DNA of 9,302 bases from Thermoflexus hugenholtzii JAD2. Lineage in GTDB: Bacteria; Chloroflexota; Dehalococcoidia; UBA2979. The notes beneath the pieces were generated by a model, which did not search any database, was not told where the DNA came from, and worked only from the letters and a program-made list of their open reading frames with translations. Position 1 is the stretch's first letter, and every line of letters begins with the position of its first letter. A program made the translations under genes and the position numbers. The stretch is taken from assembly GCA_945889565.1 (NCBI GenBank), contig CAMDBZ010000049.1:1-9302 (forward strand), written 5' to 3'. Shown here piece by piece: positions 1 to 6,197 of this stretch.

Positions 1-858
1 GCCCACGCCAACGCTCGCATGCGCGGCGGCGCGAACGAGTGCCGCGCAACGCCGTGCTGCCCCTCGGGCGCCGCCGCGCACCCGGACGAACGCGGACGGC
101 GCATGCGCGACTGCAGCGCGTTGCCCCGTACCCACCGAGGCGCCTGTCGCCGCGGCCACGTGTGCGGCTGCGACCGGCAGCGCCACGGTCGCCGAGGCCG
201 GCGCGTACGCATGCGCGCGGGCTGCCGCCATCGCGCGCGGAGGGCGCAACAGCATCCCCGTCAGCAGAGCGACGCTGCGTGCGAGCAGCCGCACAAGCGC
301 GGCGACGACGTACAGCGCGGCGCCGAGCACCACGAGCGCGCTGACCAACAGCAGCGCCGTCTGGCTGGCCGTGAGCGCCCGCCCTCGCGCGGCCGCACCA
401 TCGAAGGCCGCCGGCAACGCGACTTCCAGTCCCGCCACGCGCAGCCGCCGCTGCGCGCTCCCAGCGTCGCTGCCGAGGCTGGTGATCGCGTCGTGTTCCC
501 GTGCGGGCTGCGCTCCCCCGAGCGTACCGGGCGGGAGCCGCAACTGCTGGCCGACCTCGATGCTATTCGGGTCGACGAGGGCGTTCAGCTCGATGAGCGC
601 CGCGAGCGGGACGCCGAGCTCCGCGGCGATCTTGGCGAGGAAGTCGCCGCGCTGCACGATGTAGACGGCTGCGCCCCGCTCGGGCGGTGCCACCGGCGTC
701 GGAGCGGTCGTGACGCCTGCAGGCGCGTCGGCGCACGCGAGACAGAGCCCGACCGTCGCGAGCAGCGCGACCAGGCCGCGCCGCGTGCGCAGTAGCCGCG
801 GGTCGGCGCTACGCCGCGCCAGCACGCGCGAATCGGCTGCAAACGCACGAGCGTGCAT
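1..858 (-). CDS. LysM-domain membrane protein, 3' end outside window
   Basis: 286 residues are readable from the ATG at 858 and no stop occurs before the left edge. After a basic stretch (RRSADPRLLRTRRG) comes a hydrophobic segment at about 29-43, then a LysM domain at about 65-112: VYIVQRGDFLAKIAAELG, then LIELNALVDPNSIEVGQQL and RLPPG. This is a near-perfect LysM consensus, so binding to peptidoglycan or other GlcNAc polymers is likely. A second strong membrane helix lies at about 167-188, followed by Arg-rich sequence (LVRLLARS), which puts the LysM domain outside. The remaining 80 residues (207-286) are Ala/Val-rich with low complexity. The ATG is 12 nt after the AAA+ stop, with a weak AGGGA overlapping that stop. 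LysM proteins with a cytoplasmic regulatory domain are known in high-GC bacteria, so the unseen C-terminus may matter. Cys42 lacks a proper lipobox. Confidence 0.85.
   Translation of the reverse strand, partial: MHARAFAADSRVLARRSADPRLLRTRRGLVALLATVGLCLACADAPAGVTTAPTPVAPPERGAAVYIVQRGDFLAKIAAELGVPLAALIELNALVDPNSIEVGQQLRLPPGTLGGAQPAREHDAITSLGSDAGSAQRRLRVAGLEVALPAAFDGAAARGRALTASQTALLLVSALVVLGAALYVVAALVRLLARSVALLTGMLLRPPRAMAAARAHAYAPASATVALPVAAAHVAAATGASVGTGQRAAVAHAPSAFVRVRGGARGAARRCAALVRAAAHASVGVG
523..666 (-). other. LysM domain within the partial membrane protein
   Basis: This segment encodes residues 65-112 of the partial gene at the left edge. The order Y-I-V-Q-R-G-D, a helix with KIAAELGV, then LIELNAL, DPNSI and VGQQLRLP matches the beta-alpha-alpha-beta LysM fold, with the conserved Asn93-Ala-Leu and Gly-Gln positions kept. 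Confidence 0.9.
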
Positions 859-870
859 CGTCGCGCGTCC

Positions 871-2187
871 CTAGCTGCTCACCGCGAAGTACGCTTCGGC
901 GGCGGCGAACAGCGTGTCGCGCGAGCATTCGGGCGGCGCCCCGTGAAAGGTCGCGTAGTCCAGCAGCAGCGCGATGATGTCGCCGGGGTGACAGCCGCGG
1001 GGCTCGCGACCCGCGACGTCGTAGAAGCGTGCGAGCAGTGCCGATGCCGCGGACGCGTCGTACCGGAGGTCCGCCTGCGCGCAGCTGCGCTCAAGGATTT
1101 CGAGGTACTCATCCCGCGTCGGATTCGGCACGACAAGCTTGTGCCGGATGCGCCGCAGGAACGCTTCGTCCCCGAGCTCGGCGATCGCGATGTTCGTCGA
1201 CAGCACGAGCAGCGAGTCGAACGGCGCCGGAAAGCTCTGCCCGGTCTGCAGGTGCAGGCTATCGACGCCGGTATCCAATGCGCGCACCCAGCGATTCAGC
1301 AGCTCCTGCGGGCTGATCCGCTGCCGCCCGAGGTCATCGACGACGAGGATGCCGCCGTTCGCCTTTACCGTTGGCGGCGCGTCGTAATAGTGCCTGGAAC
1401 CGGAGTACTTGAGATCGAGGTCCGCGAGCGTGAGCTCGCCGCCGAGCATGATCATCGGCGGTCTGCACGGCACGAAGCGGCGATCGAGGCCGCGCGGCAG
1501 CGCACCGGCGCGCTCGTGTATACGCTCGTCGAACACGGTGATCGTCTGGCCATCGACGTCGATCGCGTGGGGCACGTACACCGTACCGGTGAGCATGCGC
1601 CGCATTGCGGCCGCGATCGTCGTCTTGCCGTTGCCCGGCGCGCCGGAAAGCAGCAGTGACTTCGTCGAGACCATCGCCGCGCCGATGGAGTCGATCAGCG
1701 CCTGCGGCAGCACGAGCGCGGTAAGCGCGCTCGCGATCGCCTCGCGCGTCACATCGACGGAGCGCACCGGCTGCCGCGACTGCACGAGCGTGTACGTCTC
1801 GACGGAGACCGGCGCAGGCCCGACATAGCCGTTGCGCGCCATCGCTCGCAATGCTTCCGCGTGACCCGCGTCCGTGAGCTCGTACATGAACAGATGCTCG
1901 CCGGGGCCGGCCGTGCGCGCCACGCGCAGCATCGCTTCGGTGCGCAGCCGCGCGATCACCTCCTCGATCGGGCCGAGCGGGAGGCAGAGCCGCTCCGACA
2001 ACTCCGCGGGCGTCGCCGCGCCCGAGCTCACAAGCGACTTGAGCGTCAGCTCGTGCAGCACGCCGCGGCCCAGGCCCGTCTCGGCAAGCGTCGCGGCCTC
2101 AGGGGGCACGATGCGCGCCGCATCGTGCGGAGGATGCGCGCCCAGCGCGAGCCGTCGCGGCACGAGCGTCTCAACGATCGCCGTCAT
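871..2187 (-). CDS. AAA+ ATPase with N-terminal winged-helix-like region, Tad-locus accessory
   Basis: 438 residues, no signal or membrane segment, so probably cytoplasmic. Residues about 42-115 look like a winged helix (LSERLCLPLGPIEEVIARLR, then MYELTDAGHAEA, a helix-turn-helix and wing pattern). The AAA+ core has Walker A GAPGNGKTT at 182-190 (Lys188), Walker B GGILVVDDLGRQ at 278-289 (Asp284, Asp285), sensor 1 with LSTNI at 329-333, and arginine-finger candidates Arg345/Arg346 in FLRRIRHKL. After Walker B, RISPQELLNRWVRALDTG resembles the lid-proximal helix of remodelling AAA+ proteins, and a helical lid follows at about 356-435. The ATG at 2187 is chosen over the GTG at 2205 because GAGGAG lies 6 nt before it. 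It sits 21 nt after the vWA gene. The second acidic Walker B residue is Asp, not Glu. Function unknown; a chaperone or regulator of the neighbouring membrane proteins is plausible. Confidence 0.87.
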   Translation of the reverse strand: MTAIVETLVPRRLALGAHPPHDAARIVPPEAATLAETGLGRGVLHELTLKSLVSSGAATPAELSERLCLPLGPIEEVIARLRTEAMLRVARTAGPGEHLFMYELTDAGHAEALRAMARNGYVGPAPVSVETYTLVQSRQPVRSVDVTREAIASALTALVLPQALIDSIGAAMVSTKSLLLSGAPGNGKTTIAAAMRRMLTGTVYVPHAIDVDGQTITVFDERIHERAGALPRGLDRRFVPCRPPMIMLGGELTLADLDLKYSGSRHYYDAPPTVKANGGILVVDDLGRQRISPQELLNRWVRALDTGVDSLHLQTGQSFPAPFDSLLVLSTNIAIAELGDEAFLRRIRHKLVVPNPTRDEYLEILERSCAQADLRYDASAASALLARFYDVAGREPRGCHPGDIIALLLDYATFHGAPPECSRDTLFAAAEAYFAVSS

Positions 2188-2193
2188 CTGGTA

Positions 2194-2199
2194 CTCCTC
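2194..2199 (-). promoter_or_regulatory. Ribosome-binding site of the AAA+ ATPase gene
   Basis: The minus strand reads GAGGAG, 6 nt before the ATG at 2187-2185. The in-frame GTG at 2205 lies upstream of this site and would place the site inside the coding sequence, so the start at 2187 is preferred. Confidence 0.8.
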
Positions 2200-2208
2200 A
2201 CTCACGTA

Positions 2209-3741
2209 TCACTCACGCGTCCTGGCTGGTGCGCGACCGTCGGCGCCAAGCGCTGCGACCGCCGCGGGCGCTGCGCCGGCGATATGCACCTCGATCCGGT
2301 GCGCCCCGAGCTCAAGCACGTCGCCGGAGCGAAGGCTGCTCCACGCGGGTCGCGTCGCGCCGTACGCGTGACCGTCGAGCGCGTGCAGCATCAGCTTCTC
2401 GTCGCGCCACCACAGGCGGAGCTGCTCGGCCGCCACGTCCCCGGGCGCGCCGAGCAGCCGCAGCGTGCAGACCGGCGATGAGCCCACAGTGACGATGCCC
2501 TCACGCACCTGCACGCTGCGGCCTTGCTCCGGGCCCGCGATCACCGTGAGCACCGCGACGCGCGGGAGGTGCGCAGGGAACGCGGCGGGCGGCCGGCGCG
2601 GCGGCGCAGCGATCATGGCAACCTCGCCGCCGCCATCGACGACTCCCGCGCGACGTCGCCGCTGGACGAGCCAACCACCGCCCGCGACGGCGAGCACGGC
2701 CACCACAAGGAGCGCCAGCACCAGCACGCGCCCGAAGCCGCCCCGATTGGCGGGCGCCGGCGCAGCGAGCTCGCTTGCGGGCGTCGCCGCAGCGTCAGCC
2801 ATCGCCCCCAGCGGCGAGCTGTTGCTAAACGGCGCGCGCGCGTGGCCGCTGCCTGCAGGCGCCGTCACCGTCAGCTCGAGCGATCGCGTCGCCGCAGCGG
2901 AGGGCGGCGCCTCGACCACCAGCACGTGCTGGCTGCGCAACAGCTCCGACAGCTCGGCATAGGCCACACCGAGGTCCGCCGTCGTCGGCGCCACGAGCAG
3001 CCGCCCGCCGCTCCGCGCCGCCAGCTCGCCGAGAAACGCCTGGTCGATGCCGCTGCCGTAGGCGATCACGTAGATGACCACGCCGCCGGCGCCGGCACGC
3101 TGCAGCGCCGCCTCGCGCGCGGTCTGCGAGCTGCCGCTCTGCGCGCCGTCCGACAGCAACACGACCGCCTTGCGGCTTTGGGGCGCCGCGGACGCGACCG
3201 CAATCGACGTCGCGACGGCGTCGTACAACGCGGTCTCGCCGAGCGCCCGCAGGCGATCGACGCTCGCGCGCAGCGCCACGCGATCGCTCGTGAGCGGCTG
3301 CTCGACGGCGACGCCATCGGCGAAGGCGACCAGCGCCGCGGCGTCCTGCGGCGCGAGGCCGTCGATGAAGCGCGCGGCGGCATCGCGCGCGCTGGCGATC
3401 GGCGCGCCGGCCATGCTGCCACTCGTATCGACCGTGAGCACGACCGCCACGCCGAGCTGCTCCGACACGGCTGCGCTCAGCGAGCCGACACGTACGTCCA
3501 CACCATCCACGCGTGCCTGCACCTGGCGTGCATCCAGTCGCGGTACCGGGCGGCCCGCCGCATCGAGGACGGTAAACACCGCGGTCACGCGCCCGCCCTC
3601 GTCGCGGATCGACGTGAGCTGCACGGCGAGCTCGCCGTCCGCCCGCGCCGCCGCGGACCCGGCCGCCGCCGCCCACCACAGCACGAGCGCCGCCACGAGC
3701 GCCGCGCGCACGCCCCGTCGAGCGCATCGCTGTCGCGTCAT
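2209..3741 (-). CDS. Membrane-anchored von Willebrand A protein with a C-terminal FHA-like domain
   Basis: 510 residues. An Arg-rich N-terminus and hydrophobic stretch (11-33, ending SAAARA) form a signal peptide. After a short beta-rich region (37-90) comes a vWA domain at about 97-270 with a complete metal site: DTSGS at 105-109, Thr170 in GETALYDAV, and Asp198 in LLSDG. A linker rich in Ala and Pro leads to a membrane helix at about 338-359, followed by RRRR, so the vWA domain should be outside and the C-terminus in the cytoplasm. Residues 392-487 resemble an FHA fold (VLTVIAGPEQGRSV, then TVGSSPVCTLRL and LRSGDVLELGAHRIEV) but lack the usual Arg and Ser-x-x-His phospho-binding residues. 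No clear ribosome-binding site is visible; the ATG is 5 nt after the tadV stop, suggesting coupling. The context suggests a pilus or surface role, perhaps adhesion or assembly; the exact function is unknown. Confidence 0.88.
   Translation of the reverse strand: MTRQRCARRGVRAALVAALVLWWAAAAGSAAARADGELAVQLTSIRDEGGRVTAVFTVLDAAGRPVPRLDARQVQARVDGVDVRVGSLSAAVSEQLGVAVVLTVDTSGSMAGAPIASARDAAARFIDGLAPQDAAALVAFADGVAVEQPLTSDRVALRASVDRLRALGETALYDAVATSIAVASAAPQSRKAVVLLSDGAQSGSSQTAREAALQRAGAGGVVIYVIAYGSGIDQAFLGELAARSGGRLLVAPTTADLGVAYAELSELLRSQHVLVVEAPPSAAATRSLELTVTAPAGSGHARAPFSNSSPLGAMADAAATPASELAAPAPANRGGFGRVLVLALLVVAVLAVAGGGWLVQRRRRAGVVDGGGEVAMIAAPPRRPPAAFPAHLPRVAVLTVIAGPEQGRSVQVREGIVTVGSSPVCTLRLLGAPGDVAAEQLRLWWRDEKLMLHALDGHAYGATRPAWSSLRSGDVLELGAHRIEVHIAGAAPAAVAALGADGRAPARTRE
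2281..2568 (-). other. FHA-like C-terminal domain of the vWA protein (phospho-binding residues absent)
   Basis: This encodes residues 392-487. The strand pattern and the pieces TVIAGPEQGRSV, VTVGSSPVCTLRL and SGDVLELGAHRIEV follow the FHA fold. The Arg of the 'GR.' motif is Ser421, and the expected Ser-x-x-His is replaced by sequence around AAEQL, so phosphothreonine binding is doubtful. The fold call rests on pattern only. Confidence 0.6.
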
Positions 3742-3746
3742 CGCCG

Positions 3747-4319
3747 TCAGACCGCACCGCCGACCGCGAGCAGCAGCGGAGCCGCCGCGCCCGCCAGGAA
3801 CGGCACGAGCGGGAGGCTGTCGTCGCGTCGGGCCGCGCGCACCACAACCAACAGCAGCGCGACAACCGCGCCGACCGTGAACGCAAGCACGAGTGCCGTC
3901 ACCGCCACGCCCGGCCCGAGCAGCAGGCCACAGAACGTCATCACCTTGACGTCGGCCATGCCCATCGCGCCGCGTCCGATCAGCGCGAGCGCCAGCATCA
4001 CGCCGAAGCCGATCGCACCGCCCTCCAGCGCGACCACCAGCTCGCGCACACCGAACGCCGCCGGCACGACGGCCGCGAGCAGCAGCGCGGGATACACAAG
4101 CGTGTTCGGCACGCGCCGCGTGCGCAGATCGCTCCCCGCCATCACCGCGAGCGCGACGAGCGCCACCGCGTACCAGCTCGTGCGCCCCGCGCCGGCGTCG
4201 ATCTCTGCGAGCACACCGAGCCCCACCCCGACGAGCGCTGCCGCCGCGAGCGCCTCGCGCACGCGCACCCGCGCGCCGATGCTCGACGCGCGCCCGAGCG
4301 CGAGTACCCCGGCGCTCAT
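3747..4319 (-). CDS. tadV: TadV/CpaA: prepilin peptidase (A24 family aspartic protease)
   Basis: 190 residues with about six hydrophobic segments and no N-terminal methyltransferase domain, as expected for the short CpaA/TadV type. The first catalytic Asp is D64 in SDLRTRRVPN, the conserved 'D...R.IPN' motif after a membrane helix. The second is D123 in GMADVKVM, matching the GxGD motif except that the second Gly is Ala122. The protein should cleave the leader of the Flp prepilin, and possibly pseudopilins, at the cytoplasmic face of the membrane. The ATG at 4319 overlaps the tadC stop (ATGA), with GGAG 7 nt upstream inside tadC. Such a 4-nt overlap indicates coupled translation. The substrate pilin gene is not in the window. 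Confidence 0.9.
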   Translation of the reverse strand: MSAGVLALGRASSIGARVRVREALAAAALVGVGLGVLAEIDAGAGRTSWYAVALVALAVMAGSDLRTRRVPNTLVYPALLLAAVVPAAFGVRELVVALEGGAIGFGVMLALALIGRGAMGMADVKVMTFCGLLLGPGVAVTALVLAFTVGAVVALLLVVVRAARRDDSLPLVPFLAGAAAPLLLAVGGAV

Positions 4320-5200
4320 TGGAACGTCTCCATGATCTCGATCGCCAGCGGGCCGAGGATCAGAATGAACAGCGTAGGCACGATCAGGAAGATGATCGGG
4401 AACGTCATCTTGGCGGGCACCTTGCGCGCCTTCTCTTCCGCGAGCAGCTTGCGGCGGATGCGGATGTGGTGCGCCTGCGCGCGCAACACCGCACCGAGCG
4501 ACGTGCCGCTCTCGTCCGCCTGGATCACAGCCGTCAGCATCGCCGTCAGGTCGGGCACGCCGCAGCGCACACCGATGTCCGCCAGCGCGAGGTGACGCGG
4601 GCGGCCGAGCGCCACCTCGCGCAACATGGTCCGAATCTCATCGCTGAGCGGGCCCGGCATGTCCTCGGCGACGCGCGCGAACGCCGCGTCGATGCTCATG
4701 CCGGCCTCGACGCAGGTCGTGAGCAGGTCGGAAGTGTCGGGCAGGCTGCGCCACACGAGCAGGCGGCGCCGGCGGCCGACGCCGCGCAGCCACACCAGCG
4801 GCGGCACGGCGCCGAGCACGAGCCCGCCGGCGACGCCGAACACCGCCGCGCCGGCCACCGGCGCCGCGCTGCTCACCGCAAGACCGGCGAACGCGCCCAC
4901 GACCTGCGACACCAGCGTCACAGTCACAAAGCGATCGACGCTGAGCGGCGAGCCCGCGCTCGCCAACGACCGCGCGAGGCGGGCGCGCATGCCCGCGGGG
5001 AGCAGCATCGCCGCCCGCCCGCGTTCGCCCGCGCCGGCGGCCGCCACAGGACGCTCCGGCAGCACGTCGCCCGTACGCGCGAACTCCCGGCGCGCGCCCG
5101 CAAGCCGTGCCTCGGCGGCGCTCGTGCGTGGCCGCGCGAGTGCGATCAGCAATACGGCGACGGACAGTCCGGTAGCGACTGCGGCAAGCAATGGCAGCAT
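4316..5200 (-). CDS. tadC: TadC: inner-membrane platform protein (type II secretion F domain)
   Basis: 294 residues, typical of TadC. An N-terminal membrane segment (about 3-21) is followed by a basic linker and two membrane segments near 90-110 and 115-136. The T2SF domain at about 150-265 contains LPDTSDLLTTCVEAGMSIDAAF and DESGTSLGAVLRAQAHHIRIRR, both close to TadC signatures. Next come RRKLLAEEKARKVPAKMTFPI and a final membrane segment at 267-289. The 'EEKA.K.P.K..FP' motif before the last helix is characteristic of TadC and separates it from TadB. The ATG at 5200 has GGAGG 5 nt upstream (5206-5210), 19 nt after the tadB stop. Its stop overlaps the tadV start by 4 nt (ATGA). It should work with TadB as a heteromeric platform. 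Confidence 0.94.
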   Translation of the reverse strand: MLPLLAAVATGLSVAVLLIALARPRTSAAEARLAGARREFARTGDVLPERPVAAAGAGERGRAAMLLPAGMRARLARSLASAGSPLSVDRFVTVTLVSQVVGAFAGLAVSSAAPVAGAAVFGVAGGLVLGAVPPLVWLRGVGRRRRLLVWRSLPDTSDLLTTCVEAGMSIDAAFARVAEDMPGPLSDEIRTMLREVALGRPRHLALADIGVRCGVPDLTAMLTAVIQADESGTSLGAVLRAQAHHIRIRRKLLAEEKARKVPAKMTFPIIFLIVPTLFILILGPLAIEIMETFQ

Positions 5201-5219
5201 GAACCCCTCCAGGCGAGCG

Positions 5220-6197
5220 CTAGTAATCCACCTGCACGATTTTGCGCAGGACGACGAACGCGAGTGCGTTCAGCACGCCGCACGCGGCGAGCAGCGCCCA
5301 GCCGGCCGGCGTGGTCCACAGCGCGCCCCAGATGTGCGACTGCATGGCCGTGAGCAGCAGTGCGATCGCGAGCGGGTAGCCGGAGACGATGCGCGACACG
5401 AGCCGCCCGTACGCCGTCACCGAGCGAATCTGCTGCCGCACCTCGATGCGTTCGCGCATGGTCTGCCCCAGGTTGTCCAACACCTCAGCGAGGTTCCCGC
5501 CGGAATGGCGCTGCACGAGGATCGCGGTGACAATCAGCTGCAGGTCGCGATCGCCGGCGCGTTCGAGCCAGTCGCGCAGGCACTCGTCCATCGGCCGGCC
5601 GAGCCGCACGTCGGTGAGCAGCCGGTCGAGGTCGTCCGCGAGCGGCGGGCCGACACGCCGCGCGGCTGTGTCGAGCGCCTGCAGCAGCGCGAACCCGGAG
5701 CGCACGGCGCTGGAGACGAGCGACACCATCTCGATGTACTGAAGCTGCAACCGCTCGCGGCGCTTGCTCGTCTTCCGGGCCATCCACGCGCGCGGCACCA
5801 TGTAGGCCACGCAGCCAGCAAGCACGCCCGCAAGCCCGGGGAGCACGCTCCCCGGCGTGACCGCATACACGCCCGCGAACGCGACCGCTGCAAAGATGAT
5901 ACGCAGCAACGCGAACTCGCCGGGCGACAGCTGCGAGCCCGCCCGATGCAACATGAGCGCCGCTCGCTCCGCACGCGCGCCGCGCGTGAGCAGCCGCGAC
6001 ACAACCGTCGCGGCGGCACGACGCCGCTGCACGAGCGCATTGCCGGCGTGCGCCGTCTCGCGCGCACCGTCACCGCGCAGCGCCTGCAGCCGCGCCTCCA
6101 TCGCCGCCTGCGGTTCGCCGACGCGGCGCCGCACGTCGAGCGCGCCGAACGCAAGCGCCGCCCCGGCCGCCAGCGCAGCGAACAGTGCTACGTCCAT
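5220..6197 (-). CDS. tadB: TadB: inner-membrane platform protein (type II secretion F domain)
   Basis: 325 residues, normal for TadB. A first membrane segment at about 3-20 (ALFAALAAGAALAFGALDV) is followed by a basic cytoplasmic stretch. Two close membrane segments lie at about 97-137, the GspF/T2SF cytoplasmic helical domain at about 150-265 (YIEMVSLVSSAVRSGFALLQAL; later HSGGNLAEVLDNLGQTMRER, the conserved 'GGNLAEVL' signature), and two membrane segments at about 268-290 and 300-318. TadB pairs with TadC to form the platform on which CpaF acts. The ATG at 6197 is chosen because the membrane segment begins there and the sequence upstream is cpaF in another frame. The start codon lies 10 nt inside cpaF, with a purine-rich GAAGGGG stretch about 10 nt before it, which fits translational coupling. 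The stop is TAG. Confidence 0.94.
   Translation of the reverse strand: MDVALFAALAAGAALAFGALDVRRRVGEPQAAMEARLQALRGDGARETAHAGNALVQRRRAAATVVSRLLTRGARAERAALMLHRAGSQLSPGEFALLRIIFAAVAFAGVYAVTPGSVLPGLAGVLAGCVAYMVPRAWMARKTSKRRERLQLQYIEMVSLVSSAVRSGFALLQALDTAARRVGPPLADDLDRLLTDVRLGRPMDECLRDWLERAGDRDLQLIVTAILVQRHSGGNLAEVLDNLGQTMRERIEVRQQIRSVTAYGRLVSRIVSGYPLAIALLLTAMQSHIWGALWTTPAGWALLAACGVLNALAFVVLRKIVQVDY

Noticed and set aside
19..795. 258-codon plus-strand frame, and a short minus-strand frame at 585-848
   Set aside because: Both overlap the LysM gene, whose frame gives a clean LysM consensus and membrane helices. The competing frames give Arg-rich sequence without domains.
871..2187. Calling the AAA+ ATPase MoxR or a second pilus motor (PilT-like)
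   Set aside because: It lacks the Asp and His boxes of secretion ATPases. The region around Walker B (VVDDLGRQ, not the MoxR-type DEINR) does not fit a standard MoxR.
2188..2205. GTG at 2205 as start of the AAA+ ATPase
   Set aside because: It would put GAGGAG inside the coding sequence, whereas that site is ideally placed for the ATG at 2187.
2524..4335. 603-codon open frame on the plus strand
   Set aside because: Antisense to the vWA and tadV genes. The product is rich in Arg, His and Ala with no domain, signal or ribosome-binding site.
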